From NCBI GenBank assembly GCA_026982705.1, contig JALSGP010000007.1, positions 35,792-99,791 on the forward strand: a stretch of DNA of 64,000 nucleotides. Direction: 5' to 3'. Made by a program: the position numbers and the translations under genes. Position 1 is the first letter of the stretch, and each line of letters opens with the position of its first letter. This DNA comes from Alphaproteobacteria bacterium (GTDB taxonomy: Bacteria > Pseudomonadota > Alphaproteobacteria > Geminicoccales > Geminicoccaceae). The notes under the pieces were generated by a model, which saw only the letters and a program-made list of their open reading frames with translations, was not told where the DNA came from and did no database searches. Below, piece by piece: positions 52,662-62,110 of the stretch.

Positions 52662-53626
52662 CGCCACCAGCGGCGGCGCAGCAGACCCCGCAGCAGCGCC
52701 GGCCAGCTCGTGCGCGGCAGATCGTCCAGTCGGTAGTCGCCGCCGTCGGCGATGGCCCCGGCCGCCCGCATGCCGCTCTCGATGGCGGCGCGGATGCCCT
52801 CCCCGAGATCGCGGGTGGCGAGACCGGCGGCGTCGCCCACGAGATAGGCCCCGTCCCGGCGGGCCGCCCGCGGCCGATCCACGAGATAGTAGGTGTGGCC
52901 GTCCGGCTCCGGCACCCGGTCGCCGAGCCAGCCCAGCCGGCGCAGCTTCTCGACGCAACGCTGCCAGTGCCGCCACACTCCGTCCTGCGCCCGTCGCAGC
53001 GGCTCGGCCAGGGCGCCGACGCCGACGTTCACATGGCCGTCGGCCTTGGGAATGTACCAGTAGTAGCCGGGGAACCCCTCCTCGAAGAACCAGAAGTGAC
53101 AGTCCCGCTCCCGCGGTTCACACGGGAACTCCGCCTCCAGGGCGGTGATCTGGAGACCGCGCGCCCGCGGCGTCCGGTCCCGGAAGAAGCTCCGGTGGAC
53201 GGGACAGGCGGTCCCGCCCGCACCCACCACCACCTCGGCGCGGAAGCGGCCGTCCACCACATAGCGGCCTCCCTCCCGCGTCACCTGCCGGACCCGGTGA
53301 CGGACGAACTCGGCCCCGCTCCGCTCCAGCAGGAACCGGTCGAACTCCACCCTGCGGATGGAGATCTGCGGGCTCGGGACCGCCAGGCGGAGACCGCGCC
53401 AGTGGAAGTGGAAGCGGTCGATCCAGAGCCAGCCGTGGGGATAGTCCGCCTCGCGCAGGCCCAGCGCCGCCGCCGCCTCCTGGGTGACGAGCCCGCCGCA
53501 GGGCTTGACCCGCGGGAAGGCCGCGCGGTCCAGGACCAGCACCCGCAGTCCGCGGCGCACGAGCTCGCCGGCACAGGCGGCCCCACCCGGCCCGCCGCCC
53601 ACCACGATCACGTCCCAGTCCCTCAC
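52658..53626 (-). CDS. FAD-dependent oxidoreductase, geranylgeranyl-reductase family
   Basis: 322 residues. The FAD motif is VIVVGGGPGGAACAGELVRRG, followed by KPCGGLVTQEA, a mark of geranylgeranyl reductases. YYWYIPKADGHVNVGVGAL and YLVGDAAGLATRDLGEGI are also family marks. Members saturate double bonds in isoprenoid chains or use other lipid substrates. It overlaps the CFA-synthase-like gene (stop-start, GTGA), so both probably act on the same lipid. SD GGAGGG. Confidence 0.87.
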   Translation of the reverse strand: MRDWDVIVVGGGPGGAACAGELVRRGLRVLVLDRAAFPRVKPCGGLVTQEAAAALGLREADYPHGWLWIDRFHFHWRGLRLAVPSPQISIRRVEFDRFLLERSGAEFVRHRVRQVTREGGRYVVDGRFRAEVVVGAGGTACPVHRSFFRDRTPRARGLQITALEAEFPCEPRERDCHFWFFEEGFPGYYWYIPKADGHVNVGVGALAEPLRRAQDGVWRHWQRCVEKLRRLGWLGDRVPEPDGHTYYLVDRPRAARRDGAYLVGDAAGLATRDLGEGIRAAIESGMRAAGAIADGGDYRLDDLPRTSWPALLRGLLRRRWWR

Positions 53627-54933
53627 GAGCCGGTCCCTCCCACCGGCCAGAATTCGAGGGTCTCACCCTCCCACGGCGGCTTCGCGTAGAGCCAGTCGCG
53701 GGTGGTGGGGTAGAGATCGGCACTCCGTCCCTTGACGAAGACGATGTGGAAGAGATCGAGGCCGGATTCGAAGGTCTCCACCGTCCCCGACAGATAGAGG
53801 GTCCAGATGCGGCGGAAGCGCTCGTCGAAGGTGTCGGGATCGAGGGCGCGGATGTCCTCCCAGTGGCGCTCCAGATTGTCCAGCCAACAGGCGACGGTCT
53901 TCTGATAGTGCGGCCACAGATTCTCCATCTCCACCACGGTGAGGCCGAAGCGGTCCATCATCCGCAGGGTGAGGGGCAGACTCGGCAGATGGCCGCCGGG
54001 GAAGATGTACTTGAGGGTCAGGAACTCCGTCATCTCCCGCACCATCTTGAAGGTGCTGGAGAGCACGCCGATGCCCCCTGGCTTCAGCGCCACCGCGATG
54101 CTGCGGATCCAGTCGGCATAGCCGTCCTTGCCCACGTGCTCGTAGACGCCGATGGAGACGTAGCGGTCGTACCGCTCCGGCTCCTGCACCAGCTCGCGGT
54201 GATCGCGGTCGAGGATGCGGATGTCGCGACAGTCCCAGGCGTCGAAGCGCTCGCGCATGTAGGCGTTCTGCCGCGGCACCGGGTTGTAGACGGTGACGTT
54301 GCAGCCGTATTTCTTCCGCATCAGCAGCGGCATGTAGCCCCAGCCGGCGCCCACCTCCACCACCTCGAGACCCGGCCGCAGGCGCAGCTTGCGGCAGATG
54401 TAGGCGTAGTTCTGCACCTTGGCCCGGTCGAGGCCGTCGGTGCCCTCCGGCCAGTAGCCCTCGGAATAGCCCACCGTGCGGCCGAGGAGGCATTCGAAGA
54501 AGCGCGGATCGAGACCGTAGTGATAGATGGCGTTCTCCCGCGCGCGCCGGAGGTCGCGGTTGTTCTGGCGCCACTCCTGGAGGATCTGGCGGACGGTGAC
54601 GACGGGATTGCGGAGGAGCAGCCGCGCCAGCGGTCCCTTGGCGTAGCGGGCGCCCAGCGCCTCGTGGCCCATCTCCGCCAGTTTGACGATCGGCCGCTCG
54701 CCGAGGAGATCCACCTCTCCTTCCACATAGCCCTCGAACAGGCCCTGGTAGAAGTGGACGAGGGCCCGACGCTCGGCCCGCCGCGTGCGGAAGACGATGG
54801 TGACGTCGGCGGACCCGCTCGGCGGGAAGTAGCGGCTCCGGCTGCCGTCGGCCCAGCGCACCTCCAGATCGTAGCGGCGGCTGCGCGCGGTGAGGTAGCG
54901 GAAGATGGCATCGAGTCCGCGACGCGCGAGCAT
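53623..54933 (-). CDS. Cyclopropane-fatty-acyl-phospholipid synthase family methyltransferase
   Basis: 436 residues. The SAM motif is VVEVGAGWGYMPLLM; YSEGYWPEGTDGLDRAKVQNY and VSIGVYEHVGKDGYADW are CFA-synthase marks, including the active-site Glu-His. Family members add a methylene or methyl group to unsaturated acyl chains of membrane lipids. The coupled flavin reductase gene suggests a two-step product, for example a methylated and then reduced chain; that is inference. The ATG follows GGGAGGGAGG. It lies 121 bases after serA on the same strand. Confidence 0.88.
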   Translation of the reverse strand: MLARRGLDAIFRYLTARSRRYDLEVRWADGSRSRYFPPSGSADVTIVFRTRRAERRALVHFYQGLFEGYVEGEVDLLGERPIVKLAEMGHEALGARYAKGPLARLLLRNPVVTVRQILQEWRQNNRDLRRARENAIYHYGLDPRFFECLLGRTVGYSEGYWPEGTDGLDRAKVQNYAYICRKLRLRPGLEVVEVGAGWGYMPLLMRKKYGCNVTVYNPVPRQNAYMRERFDAWDCRDIRILDRDHRELVQEPERYDRYVSIGVYEHVGKDGYADWIRSIAVALKPGGIGVLSSTFKMVREMTEFLTLKYIFPGGHLPSLPLTLRMMDRFGLTVVEMENLWPHYQKTVACWLDNLERHWEDIRALDPDTFDERFRRIWTLYLSGTVETFESGLDLFHIVFVKGRSADLYPTTRDWLYAKPPWEGETLEFWPVGGTGS

Positions 54934-55054
54934 GGCCTCCCTCCCGGTGCGGCCACGTCGCTATTGGACCGGAAGCGACGACGCCAGACAAGTCCGGGCC
55001 CGCCGGCCCCGCCGCGATCACCGCAGGGCCCCGCCCGGCGCGCCACCGGCCGGA

Positions 55055-56638
55055 TCAGGAAAAGCGCAGCAGCTTGGCCTGGAGGACGTTGGGGAGGGCG
55101 CGGATGCGCGCGAGCAGCGCCTCGTCCGGCGGCTGGTCCACTTCCACCAGGGCCAGCGCCTCGCCGCCCGCCTCCTTGCGGCCGAGGTGGAAGCTCGCGA
55201 TGTTGATGCCGGCCTCCCCGAGGGTGCTGCCCAGCGCGCCGATGAGGCCGGGCCGGTCGATGTTGCGCACGAACAGCATGCAGGGACCGAGCCGGGCCTC
55301 CATGGGAATGCCGTCGACGGCGACGATGCGCGGTTCCTCGGCGTGGATGAGGGTGCCGGTGACCGAGCGGCGACGCCGCTCCGTCTCCACCTCCACCGAC
55401 AACAGCGTGCGATAGCCCTCGATGCTCTCGCGCTCGACGGTGACCACGTCGATGCCGCGGGCGCGGGCGATCACCGGGGCCGAGACCATGTTGACGCCCT
55501 CGAGCTGGGGACGCAGCAGGCCCTGGAGGACGATCTGGGTGAGGGGGCGGGTGTTGAGCCCGGCGGCCTCGCCGCCGTAGGTGATCACCACCCGCCGGAG
55601 GCCGGTCTCGGTGAGCTGGCCGGCGAAGGAACCGAGCTGTTCGGCGAGACGCATGTAGGGCCGGAGACGCGGCGCCTCCTCCGCGCTCACCGCCGGCATG
55701 TTGAGGGCGTTGACCACCGCCCCGTAGAGCAGGAAGTCGGCGATCTGCTCCGCGATCTGGATCGCCACCTTCTCCTGCGCCTCGCTGGTGGAGGCGCCGA
55801 GATGGGGGGTGAGCACCACCTGGTCGAGGGCGAAGAGGGGCGATTCCCGGAGCGGCTCCTCGGCGAACACGTCGAGGGCCGCGCCCGCCACGTGACCCGC
55901 CTCCAGCAGCTCGTACAGCGCCCGCTCGTCCACGAGGCCGCCGCGGGCGCAGTTGACGATGCGCACGCCGGGCCGGGTCCGGAGCAGGGCCTCGCGGGAG
56001 AGGATGTTGCGGGTCTCCGGCGTGAGGGGCGTGTGGAGGGAGATGATGTCGGCGCGCGCGAGGAGATCGTCCAGCGTCACCTTCTCCACCCCGAGGGTCC
56101 GGGCCCGTTCCTCGGAGAGATAGGGATCGTGGACGATCACCTTCATCTTGAGGCCCTGGGCCCGTTCGGCGACGATGGAGCCGATGTTGCCGCAGCCGAC
56201 GAGCCCCAGGGTCTTGCCGGCCAGCTCCATGCCCACGAAGCGGTTCTTCTCCCACTTTCCCTGCCGGGTGGAGCGGTCGGCCGCCGGGATGTGGCGGGCC
56301 ATGGCGAAGATGAGGGCGATGGTGTGCTCGGCGGTGGTGACGGCATTGCCGAAGGGCGTGTTCATCACCACCACGCCGAGACGGGTGGCCGCCTCCACGT
56401 CGATGTTGTCGACGCCGATGCCGGCCCGGCCCACCACCCTGAGGCGGGGGGCGCCGGCCTCCAGCACCCGGGCGGTGACCCGCGTGGCGGAGCGCACCAC
56501 CAGCCCGTCGAAGTCGCCGATGACGGCCACCAGCTCGTCCTCCGACAGGCCGGTGCGCACCTCCGCCTCGATGCCGTGCTGCTCCAGGATCCGCCCGGCC
56601 AGCGGGCTCATCTTGTCGGCGATCAGCACACGCGGCAT
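55055..56638 (-). CDS. serA: D-3-phosphoglycerate dehydrogenase
   Basis: First step of serine synthesis. 527 residues: substrate domain, NAD domain (GLVGCGNIGSIVAERAQGL), catalytic Arg in NCARGGLVDE, Glu in FAEEPL and His in LTPHLGAST. An intervening domain and a C-terminal ACT domain (about residues 455-527, FVRNIDRPGLIGALGSTLGEAG in parts) follow; the ACT domain usually carries serine feedback. This is the long form typical of alphaproteobacteria. It starts 3 bases after serC. Confidence 0.96.
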   Translation of the reverse strand: MPRVLIADKMSPLAGRILEQHGIEAEVRTGLSEDELVAVIGDFDGLVVRSATRVTARVLEAGAPRLRVVGRAGIGVDNIDVEAATRLGVVVMNTPFGNAVTTAEHTIALIFAMARHIPAADRSTRQGKWEKNRFVGMELAGKTLGLVGCGNIGSIVAERAQGLKMKVIVHDPYLSEERARTLGVEKVTLDDLLARADIISLHTPLTPETRNILSREALLRTRPGVRIVNCARGGLVDERALYELLEAGHVAGAALDVFAEEPLRESPLFALDQVVLTPHLGASTSEAQEKVAIQIAEQIADFLLYGAVVNALNMPAVSAEEAPRLRPYMRLAEQLGSFAGQLTETGLRRVVITYGGEAAGLNTRPLTQIVLQGLLRPQLEGVNMVSAPVIARARGIDVVTVERESIEGYRTLLSVEVETERRRRSVTGTLIHAEEPRIVAVDGIPMEARLGPCMLFVRNIDRPGLIGALGSTLGEAGINIASFHLGRKEAGGEALALVEVDQPPDEALLARIRALPNVLQAKLLRFS

Positions 56639-56641
56639 GGC

Positions 56642-57820
56642 TCACGCTCCCCCCGGGGCACCGTCGTCTTCAGCCAGCGTCTCGTGGAAGGCCCAGTCCA
56701 GCCAGGGCAGCAGCGCCTCGATGTCCTCGCGCTCCACGGTGGCGCCGCCCCAGATGCGCAGCCCCGGCGGGGCCGCGCGATAGCCGGCGATGTCGTAGGC
56801 CACCCCCTCCGCCTCCAGCCGGCCGGTCATGGCCTTCACGAAGGCCCGCCGGTCCGCCTCCGGCCGTGCCGCCACCCGCGGATCGACGATGGTGAGACAG
56901 ATGGAGGTGGCGGAGCGGATCTCCGGCCGGCGGGCGAGGAAATCCACCCAGGGCGTGCGCGCCACCCAGGCCTCGACGGTGGCGAGATTGGCGCGGGCGC
57001 GCGCCGTCGCTCCCCGCAGTCCACCGATGGACTCGAGCCAGCGCAGACCGTCCAGATGGTCCTCCACCGCCAGCATGGAGGGCGTGTTGATGGTGTCGCC
57101 GCGGAAGATGCCCTCGTCGAGGCGCCCGCCCTTCGTGAGGCGGAAGATCTTGGGCAGCGGCCAGGGCGGACGCCAGCTCTCGAGACGCGCCACCGCCCTG
57201 GGCGAGAGGGCCAGCATGCCGTGCTGGGCCTCGCCGCCCGGGACCTTCTGCCAGGACCAGCTCACGGCATCGAGCCGGTCCCAGGGAAGATCGACGGCGA
57301 ACACCGCCGAGGTGGCGTCGCACAGCACCAGCCCCTCGCGGTCCGCGGGGATCCAGTCGCCATCCGGCACCCACACGCCCGAGGTGGTGCCGTTCCAACA
57401 GAACACCACGTCGCGACGGCGTGCGTCGACGGCCCCGAGATCCGGCAGTTCGCCATAGGGCGCCTCGAACACCCGCACGTCGGGGAGCCGGAGCTGCTGT
57501 TCCACGTCCGTCCGCCAGCCGGCGCCGAAACTGTCGAAGACCAGCACGTCCACCCCGCGCGGGCCCAGCAGCGACCACAGCGCCGCCTCGAAGGCGCCGG
57601 TATCGGACGCGGGCAGGATGCCGAGGCGCCAGTCGTCGGGCAGGCCCAGCAGCCGGCGGCTGCGCTCGATCACCTCCCGCAGGCGGGCGCGGGCCGGCGC
57701 CGAGCGGTGGGAGCGGCCCACCAGCGCCGCCTCGAGGACCCGGACGGACCAGCCCGGGCGCTTGGCGGTGGGGCCGGAGCCGAAACGGGGATTTCGCGGA
57801 CGGATACGGGGCTTGTCCAT
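56642..57820 (-). CDS. serC: Phosphoserine aminotransferase, alphaproteobacterial type
   Basis: Second step of serine synthesis, PLP enzyme of 392 residues. It opens [18 protein letters not shown], the hallmark of the alphaproteobacterial form. The PLP Lys is 192 in [12 protein letters not shown], and [16 protein letters not shown] and [21 protein letters not shown] (in parts) are also typical. It is first in the serC-serA operon, with a good promoter upstream. The ATG at 57820 has a weak SD. Confidence 0.95.
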   Translation of the reverse strand: MDKPRIRPRNPRFGSGPTAKRPGWSVRVLEAALVGRSHRSAPARARLREVIERSRRLLGLPDDWRLGILPASDTGAFEAALWSLLGPRGVDVLVFDSFGAGWRTDVEQQLRLPDVRVFEAPYGELPDLGAVDARRRDVVFCWNGTTSGVWVPDGDWIPADREGLVLCDATSAVFAVDLPWDRLDAVSWSWQKVPGGEAQHGMLALSPRAVARLESWRPPWPLPKIFRLTKGGRLDEGIFRGDTINTPSMLAVEDHLDGLRWLESIGGLRGATARARANLATVEAWVARTPWVDFLARRPEIRSATSICLTIVDPRVAARPEADRRAFVKAMTGRLEAEGVAYDIAGYRAAPPGLRIWGGATVEREDIEALLPWLDWAFHETLAEDDGAPGGA

Positions 57821-57864
57821 CGGCGCGGTGATCCGTGCGGTTGGGGGAAGGGAAGGACGGCGCC

Positions 57865-57893
57865 TATGTAGGGCCGTTTTTGCTGCACCGCAA
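57865..57893 (-). promoter_or_regulatory. Putative promoter of serC-serA
   Basis: On the minus strand, TTGCGG (57893-57888), a 17-bp spacer containing AAAAA, and TACATA (57870-57865) lie 45 bases before the serC start. The 98-base spacer between the M16 gene and serC is visibly less GC-rich here. Confidence 0.55.
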
Positions 57894-57918
57894 CGTGACC
57901 TGGAGCCGCGCGCGCATC

Positions 57919-59202
57919 CTACGCCGTCGACGGGGCACCCAGCCGCCGGCACAGCTCGTCCCGATGGGGGACCGTCTCCCCCGGTCCCACCACCGCCAGG
58001 GTGGGCGGAGACGCCAGCAGGCGGCGGCCGGCACGACGCACGTCCGCCGGCGTCACCGCCTCGATGCGTGCCCGCAGCTCGTCGACGCCGAGGCGGCGAC
58101 CGAAGTGGTGGACCTGGCGGGCGGTGTCCTCCACCACCGCGGTGACGCTGTCCAGGGCCATGAGCAGCCCCGCCTCCGCCTGCCTCACCGCCCGTGCCAG
58201 CTCGCCCGGCTCCGGCCCCTCGGCGGCGAGGCGGGCGATCTCCTCCGCCATCACCCGCACCAGCTCGCCGGCGCGGGCCGGCTCGGTGGAGGCGTAAGTG
58301 CCGAGGAGGGCGGCGTCGTGGTACACATTGGTGAAGCTGAAGACGCTGTAGGCGAGCCCCCGCGCCTCACGCACCTCCTGGAACAGCCGCGAGGCCATGC
58401 CGCCGCCGAGGATGTGGGAGAAGAGGTGCTGGGCGTAGTGGTCCTCGTGGACCAGCCCCACCGCCGGGAAGGCCAGCACCACGTGGGTCTGGTCGAGATC
58501 GCGCGGCTCGTGCACCTCGCCGCCGCGATAGCGGGGCGGCGTGCGTGCCGGCGGCGCCCCCGCCTCGAGATCGCCCAGCAGGGCCGCCACCTCCGCCACG
58601 AAGCGCCCGTGTTCCAGGGGCCCCGCGGCCGCCACCACGGTGCGGGCGGCGGTGTAGTGGCGGGCGAGGAAGGCGCGGGTGCGGGCACGGTCGAAGGCGG
58701 CCACCGTCTCCCGCCGGCCGAGGATGGGCCAGCCCAGCCCCTGGTCCGGGAAGGCGGTCTCCTGGGCCCGTTCGAACACCCATTCGTCCGCCGCATCCGT
58801 CACCTCGGCGATCTCCTGCAGCACCACCTGCCGCTCGCGGGCCAGCTCCTCCGGATCCAGCGCCGCCCGTCGCACCAGGTCCACCACCAGATCGAGGGCG
58901 AGGGGTACGTCCTCGGGCAGCACGCGGGCATAGTAGGCGGTGTGCTCGCGGGTGGTGTGGGCGTCGAGGGTGCTGCCCACGTCCTCGATCTCCTCGGCGA
59001 TGCGGCGCGCCGAGCGGCGCGACGTCCCCTTGAAGGCCATGTGTTCGAGGAAGTGGGCGAGTCCCGCCTCCTCCGGCGCCTCGTCGCGGGTCCCGGCGGC
59101 GATCCAGGCGCCCAGCGCCACCGAGCGGTGATGGGGGAGTGCCACCGTCACCACCCGCAGGCCGTTGGAGAGCGTGGTGATGCGCGCCGCCGGCTCCCTC
59201 AC
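57919..59202 (-). CDS. M16-family zinc peptidase (mitochondrial-processing-peptidase-like)
   Basis: 427 residues. The inverted zinc motif is [11 protein letters not shown] (His50, Glu53, His54), with the distal Glu in the downstream helix; [22 protein letters not shown] is the second-domain signature. Alphaproteobacterial members are the closest bacterial relatives of the mitochondrial processing peptidase and typically follow thrC, as here. The GTG start overlaps the thrC stop (GTGA). Confidence 0.93.
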   Translation of the reverse strand: MREPAARITTLSNGLRVVTVALPHHRSVALGAWIAAGTRDEAPEEAGLAHFLEHMAFKGTSRRSARRIAEEIEDVGSTLDAHTTREHTAYYARVLPEDVPLALDLVVDLVRRAALDPEELARERQVVLQEIAEVTDAADEWVFERAQETAFPDQGLGWPILGRRETVAAFDRARTRAFLARHYTAARTVVAAAGPLEHGRFVAEVAALLGDLEAGAPPARTPPRYRGGEVHEPRDLDQTHVVLAFPAVGLVHEDHYAQHLFSHILGGGMASRLFQEVREARGLAYSVFSFTNVYHDAALLGTYASTEPARAGELVRVMAEEIARLAAEGPEPGELARAVRQAEAGLLMALDSVTAVVEDTARQVHHFGRRLGVDELRARIEAVTPADVRRAGRRLLASPPTLAVVGPGETVPHRDELCRRLGAPSTA

Positions 59203-60605
59203 CGCTGCTGCTCCCGCGCATGCCGCCGCACCGCCGCCCGCACGGCCTCGAGATCGGGATCCAGGACCAGGAAGCGTTCCTCGCGCCGCTCCAGATCGCG
59301 CCAGGCGGGCGGCAGCACCGGCCGTTCGCCCAGGGCCGCCGCCACCGCGTCGGGGAACTTGGCGGGATGGGCGGTGGCGAGGCAGACCAGCGGCCCCTCC
59401 CCCGCCGCGCGCAGGCGGCGGCCGACGGCGATGCCCACCGCCGTGTGCGGATCCACCATCACGCCGCTCTCGCGGAAGATGTGGGCGATGGTGGTGCGGG
59501 TCTCCTCCCGGTCGGCACGGTCCGCGCGGAAGAGGGCGCGGGCGCGGGCGAGGACCGCGGGCGGCACACGGAAGGCGCCGCGCTCCGCCAGCTCCGCCAT
59601 CCAGCCGGCCACCCGCGTCCCGTCGCCGTCGGCCAGCTCGAACAGCAGCCGCTCGAAATTGCTCGCCACCTGGATGTCCATGGCGGGGCTGTCGGTGGCC
59701 ACCGGCCGCCGCGGACGGTAGTGGCCGGTGGCGAGGAAGCGGGCGAGGATGTCGTTCTCGTTGGTGGCGATCACCAGCGTGCGCACCGGCAGGCCCATGC
59801 GCCGGGCCACGTGGCCGGCGTACACGTCGCCGAAATTGCCGGTGGGCACGGCGAAGAGCGGCGGCCGTGCCGGCGCGCCCAGCCGCACCGCCGCCCACGC
59901 GTAGTAGACGGTCTGGGCCACGATGCGAGCCCAGTTGATGGAGTTGACGGCGGCCAGGTGCAGCTCGTCGGCGAGGGCGCGGTCGGCGAAGAGGGCCTTC
60001 ACCAGCCGCTGGCAGTCGTCGAAGCTGCCGCGGACGGCGATGTTGAGGACGTTGGGGGCCTCCACGGTGGTCATCTGCCGGCGCTGGACCGGCGAGACCC
60101 GCCCGTGGGGGTGGAGGATGGCGACGGTGATCCGGCGGCGGCCGGCGAGGGCGTGGATGGCGGCGGCGCCGGTGTCGCCGGAGGTGGCGCCCACCACGGC
60201 GAGACGGCCCTCGCGGCGTTCCAGCACCCGCTCGAACATGCGCCCCAGAAGCTGGAGGGCGAAGTCCTTGAAGGCGAGGGTCGGCCCGTGGAAGAGCTCC
60301 AGCAGGAAGGTGTCGGCATCCAGCTGGACCAGCGGCGCCACGGCGGCGTGGTCGAAGCCGGCGTAGGCCTCGCGACAGAGGGCGCGCAGCTCCTCCGCGT
60401 CGAAGGTGTCGGCGACGAAGGGAGCGATCATCCGTGCCGCCGTCTCGGCGTAGTCGAGGCCGGCCAGGGCCGCGAAGTCGGCCGGCGCCCACGCCGGCAG
60501 CCGGTCCGGCACGAAGAGGCCGCCGTCGCGGGCGGTGCCGGTGAGCAGCACCGTCTCGAAGCCGTGCGGGCCGTCGCCGCCGCGGGTGCTCACATAGCGG
60601 ATCAT
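59199..60605 (-). CDS. thrC: Threonine synthase
   Basis: Makes threonine from O-phosphohomoserine; PLP enzyme of 468 residues. It opens MIRYVSTRGG, and the PLP Lys is 113 in FHGPTLAFKDFALQLLG. VGATSGDTGAAAIHAL and VPTGNFGDVYAG are standard. The ATG overlaps the carboxypeptidase stop (ATGA), and its own stop overlaps the M16 gene, so translation of the whole run is chained. Confidence 0.96.
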   Translation of the reverse strand: MIRYVSTRGGDGPHGFETVLLTGTARDGGLFVPDRLPAWAPADFAALAGLDYAETAARMIAPFVADTFDAEELRALCREAYAGFDHAAVAPLVQLDADTFLLELFHGPTLAFKDFALQLLGRMFERVLERREGRLAVVGATSGDTGAAAIHALAGRRRITVAILHPHGRVSPVQRRQMTTVEAPNVLNIAVRGSFDDCQRLVKALFADRALADELHLAAVNSINWARIVAQTVYYAWAAVRLGAPARPPLFAVPTGNFGDVYAGHVARRMGLPVRTLVIATNENDILARFLATGHYRPRRPVATDSPAMDIQVASNFERLLFELADGDGTRVAGWMAELAERGAFRVPPAVLARARALFRADRADREETRTTIAHIFRESGVMVDPHTAVGIAVGRRLRAAGEGPLVCLATAHPAKFPDAVAAALGERPVLPPAWRDLERREERFLVLDPDLEAVRAAVRRHAREQQR

Positions 60606-62110
60606 GGCCGCCCCTCCGCCGCATCCACCCGGTGCACGCCGTAGCGCTCGTGGAGCTGGTGGAAGAAGGCGTCCACGTCGAGAGGGCCGCCGGTGGCCTC
60701 CCGAACCAGCTCCGTCCAGGTGTCGCGGGCGGCGCGGGCGTGCACCCTCCGGCGCAGCCAGGCGAGGATGCGCTCGAAGCGCCCCTCGGCGAGATCCTCG
60801 TCGAGATCCGCGAGATCCCGCCGCATCGCCGCGAACAGCCGCGCCGCCAGCAGCGCGCCCACGGTGTAGCAGGGAAAATAGCCGAAGGCGCCCAGCGACC
60901 AGTGGATGTCCTGGAGCACGCCGCGGCGGTCGTCGGGCGGCACCACGCCCAGCAGCTCGGCCATCCCCTCCCGCCAGGCCGCCGGCAGCTCGCTCACGGC
61001 GAGCTCGCCGGCGAGCAGCGCCCGCTCCAGCCGCCAGCGCAGGATCACGTGCAGCGGATAGGTGAGCTCGTCGGCGTCCACCCGGATGCAGCCCCGTTCC
61101 ACCCGCTGCACCAGCCGCACGAGATTGTCCGGGGCGAAGGCGGGCTCCGGCCCGAAGTGGGCCTCGAGCCGCCCGGCGAGCCAGTGGAGGAAGGGGCGGC
61201 TGCGGGCCAGCTTCATCTCCATCAGCAGCGACTGGCTCTCGTGGACGGCGATGCCGCGATCCTCACCCACCGGGAGCCCCAGCCGGTCCCGCGGCAGCCC
61301 CTGGCTGTAGAGGGCATGGCCGGTCTCGTGGATCACCGCCATGATGCCCGAGAGGGGATCGCGCGGATCGTAGCGGGCGGTCATGCGCACGTCCGGCGGG
61401 GCACCGCCGCAGAAGGGATGCGTGCTCTCGTCGAGGCGGCCGTGGTCGAAGTCGAAGCCGAGACGGGCCACCAGCTCGCGGGCGAGGCGGCGCTGGGCCT
61501 CGGGCGGGAACTCCCGCGCCGGCCGCAGCGGCTCGCGGCGGCGGGCCAGCGCGTCCTCCACCAGATGGGGCAGATGGCGGGCCAGCGGCGCGAAGAGGCG
61601 CGTCACCTCGGCGTCACCGAGCCCGGGCTGATAGCCGTCGAGGAGGGCGTCGTAGGGCGCGAGGCCGAGGGCCGTCCCGAGCTGCCGCGCCCGTTCGCGC
61701 ACGAGATCCACCACCTCGGCGAGACGCGGCGCGAAGAGGGCGAAGTCGCTCCGCGCCCGCGCCTCGCGCCAGACCAGTTCGGCGCGGGTGGTGGCCTCCT
61801 GCAGCCGCTCCACCAGCGCCGGATCCACCGCCCGCGCCCGCAGATGGCGCCGGCGCATCTCCCGCAGATCGGCCCGCACCCAGGGATCGGCGTCTCCGTC
61901 CGCCTCGGCCTCGGCGAGCCACTCCCCCACCACCGGATCGGCCAGGAGGTCGTGGGCGATGCGGGCGAGGGTGGCGAGTTCGCGGCCGCGCAGCTCGGCG
62001 CCGCCCCGAGGCATCCACACCGCCTGGTCCCACTGGAGGATGCCGGCCGCCGCCTCGATGGCGAAGATGCGGCGGAAACGGTCGGCGAGGCGGGCGCGGG
62101 CCCGGCTCAT
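60602..62110 (-). CDS. Thermostable-carboxypeptidase-like M32 metallopeptidase
   Basis: 502 residues, mostly helical, family M32. The zinc motif is His261-Glu-Thr-Gly-His265 in VIHETGHALYSQG. ESTHPFCGG, GIAVHESQSLLME, RVDADELTYPLHVILR and GAFGYFPCYTVGALLAA are family signatures. It removes C-terminal residues from peptides in the cytoplasm. It sits between the heme A synthase and thrC genes with 4-base overlaps on both sides; I do not know of this as a usual place for M32 genes. Confidence 0.94.
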   Translation of the reverse strand: MSRARARLADRFRRIFAIEAAAGILQWDQAVWMPRGGAELRGRELATLARIAHDLLADPVVGEWLAEAEADGDADPWVRADLREMRRRHLRARAVDPALVERLQEATTRAELVWREARARSDFALFAPRLAEVVDLVRERARQLGTALGLAPYDALLDGYQPGLGDAEVTRLFAPLARHLPHLVEDALARRREPLRPAREFPPEAQRRLARELVARLGFDFDHGRLDESTHPFCGGAPPDVRMTARYDPRDPLSGIMAVIHETGHALYSQGLPRDRLGLPVGEDRGIAVHESQSLLMEMKLARSRPFLHWLAGRLEAHFGPEPAFAPDNLVRLVQRVERGCIRVDADELTYPLHVILRWRLERALLAGELAVSELPAAWREGMAELLGVVPPDDRRGVLQDIHWSLGAFGYFPCYTVGALLAARLFAAMRRDLADLDEDLAEGRFERILAWLRRRVHARAARDTWTELVREATGGPLDVDAFFHQLHERYGVHRVDAAEGRP

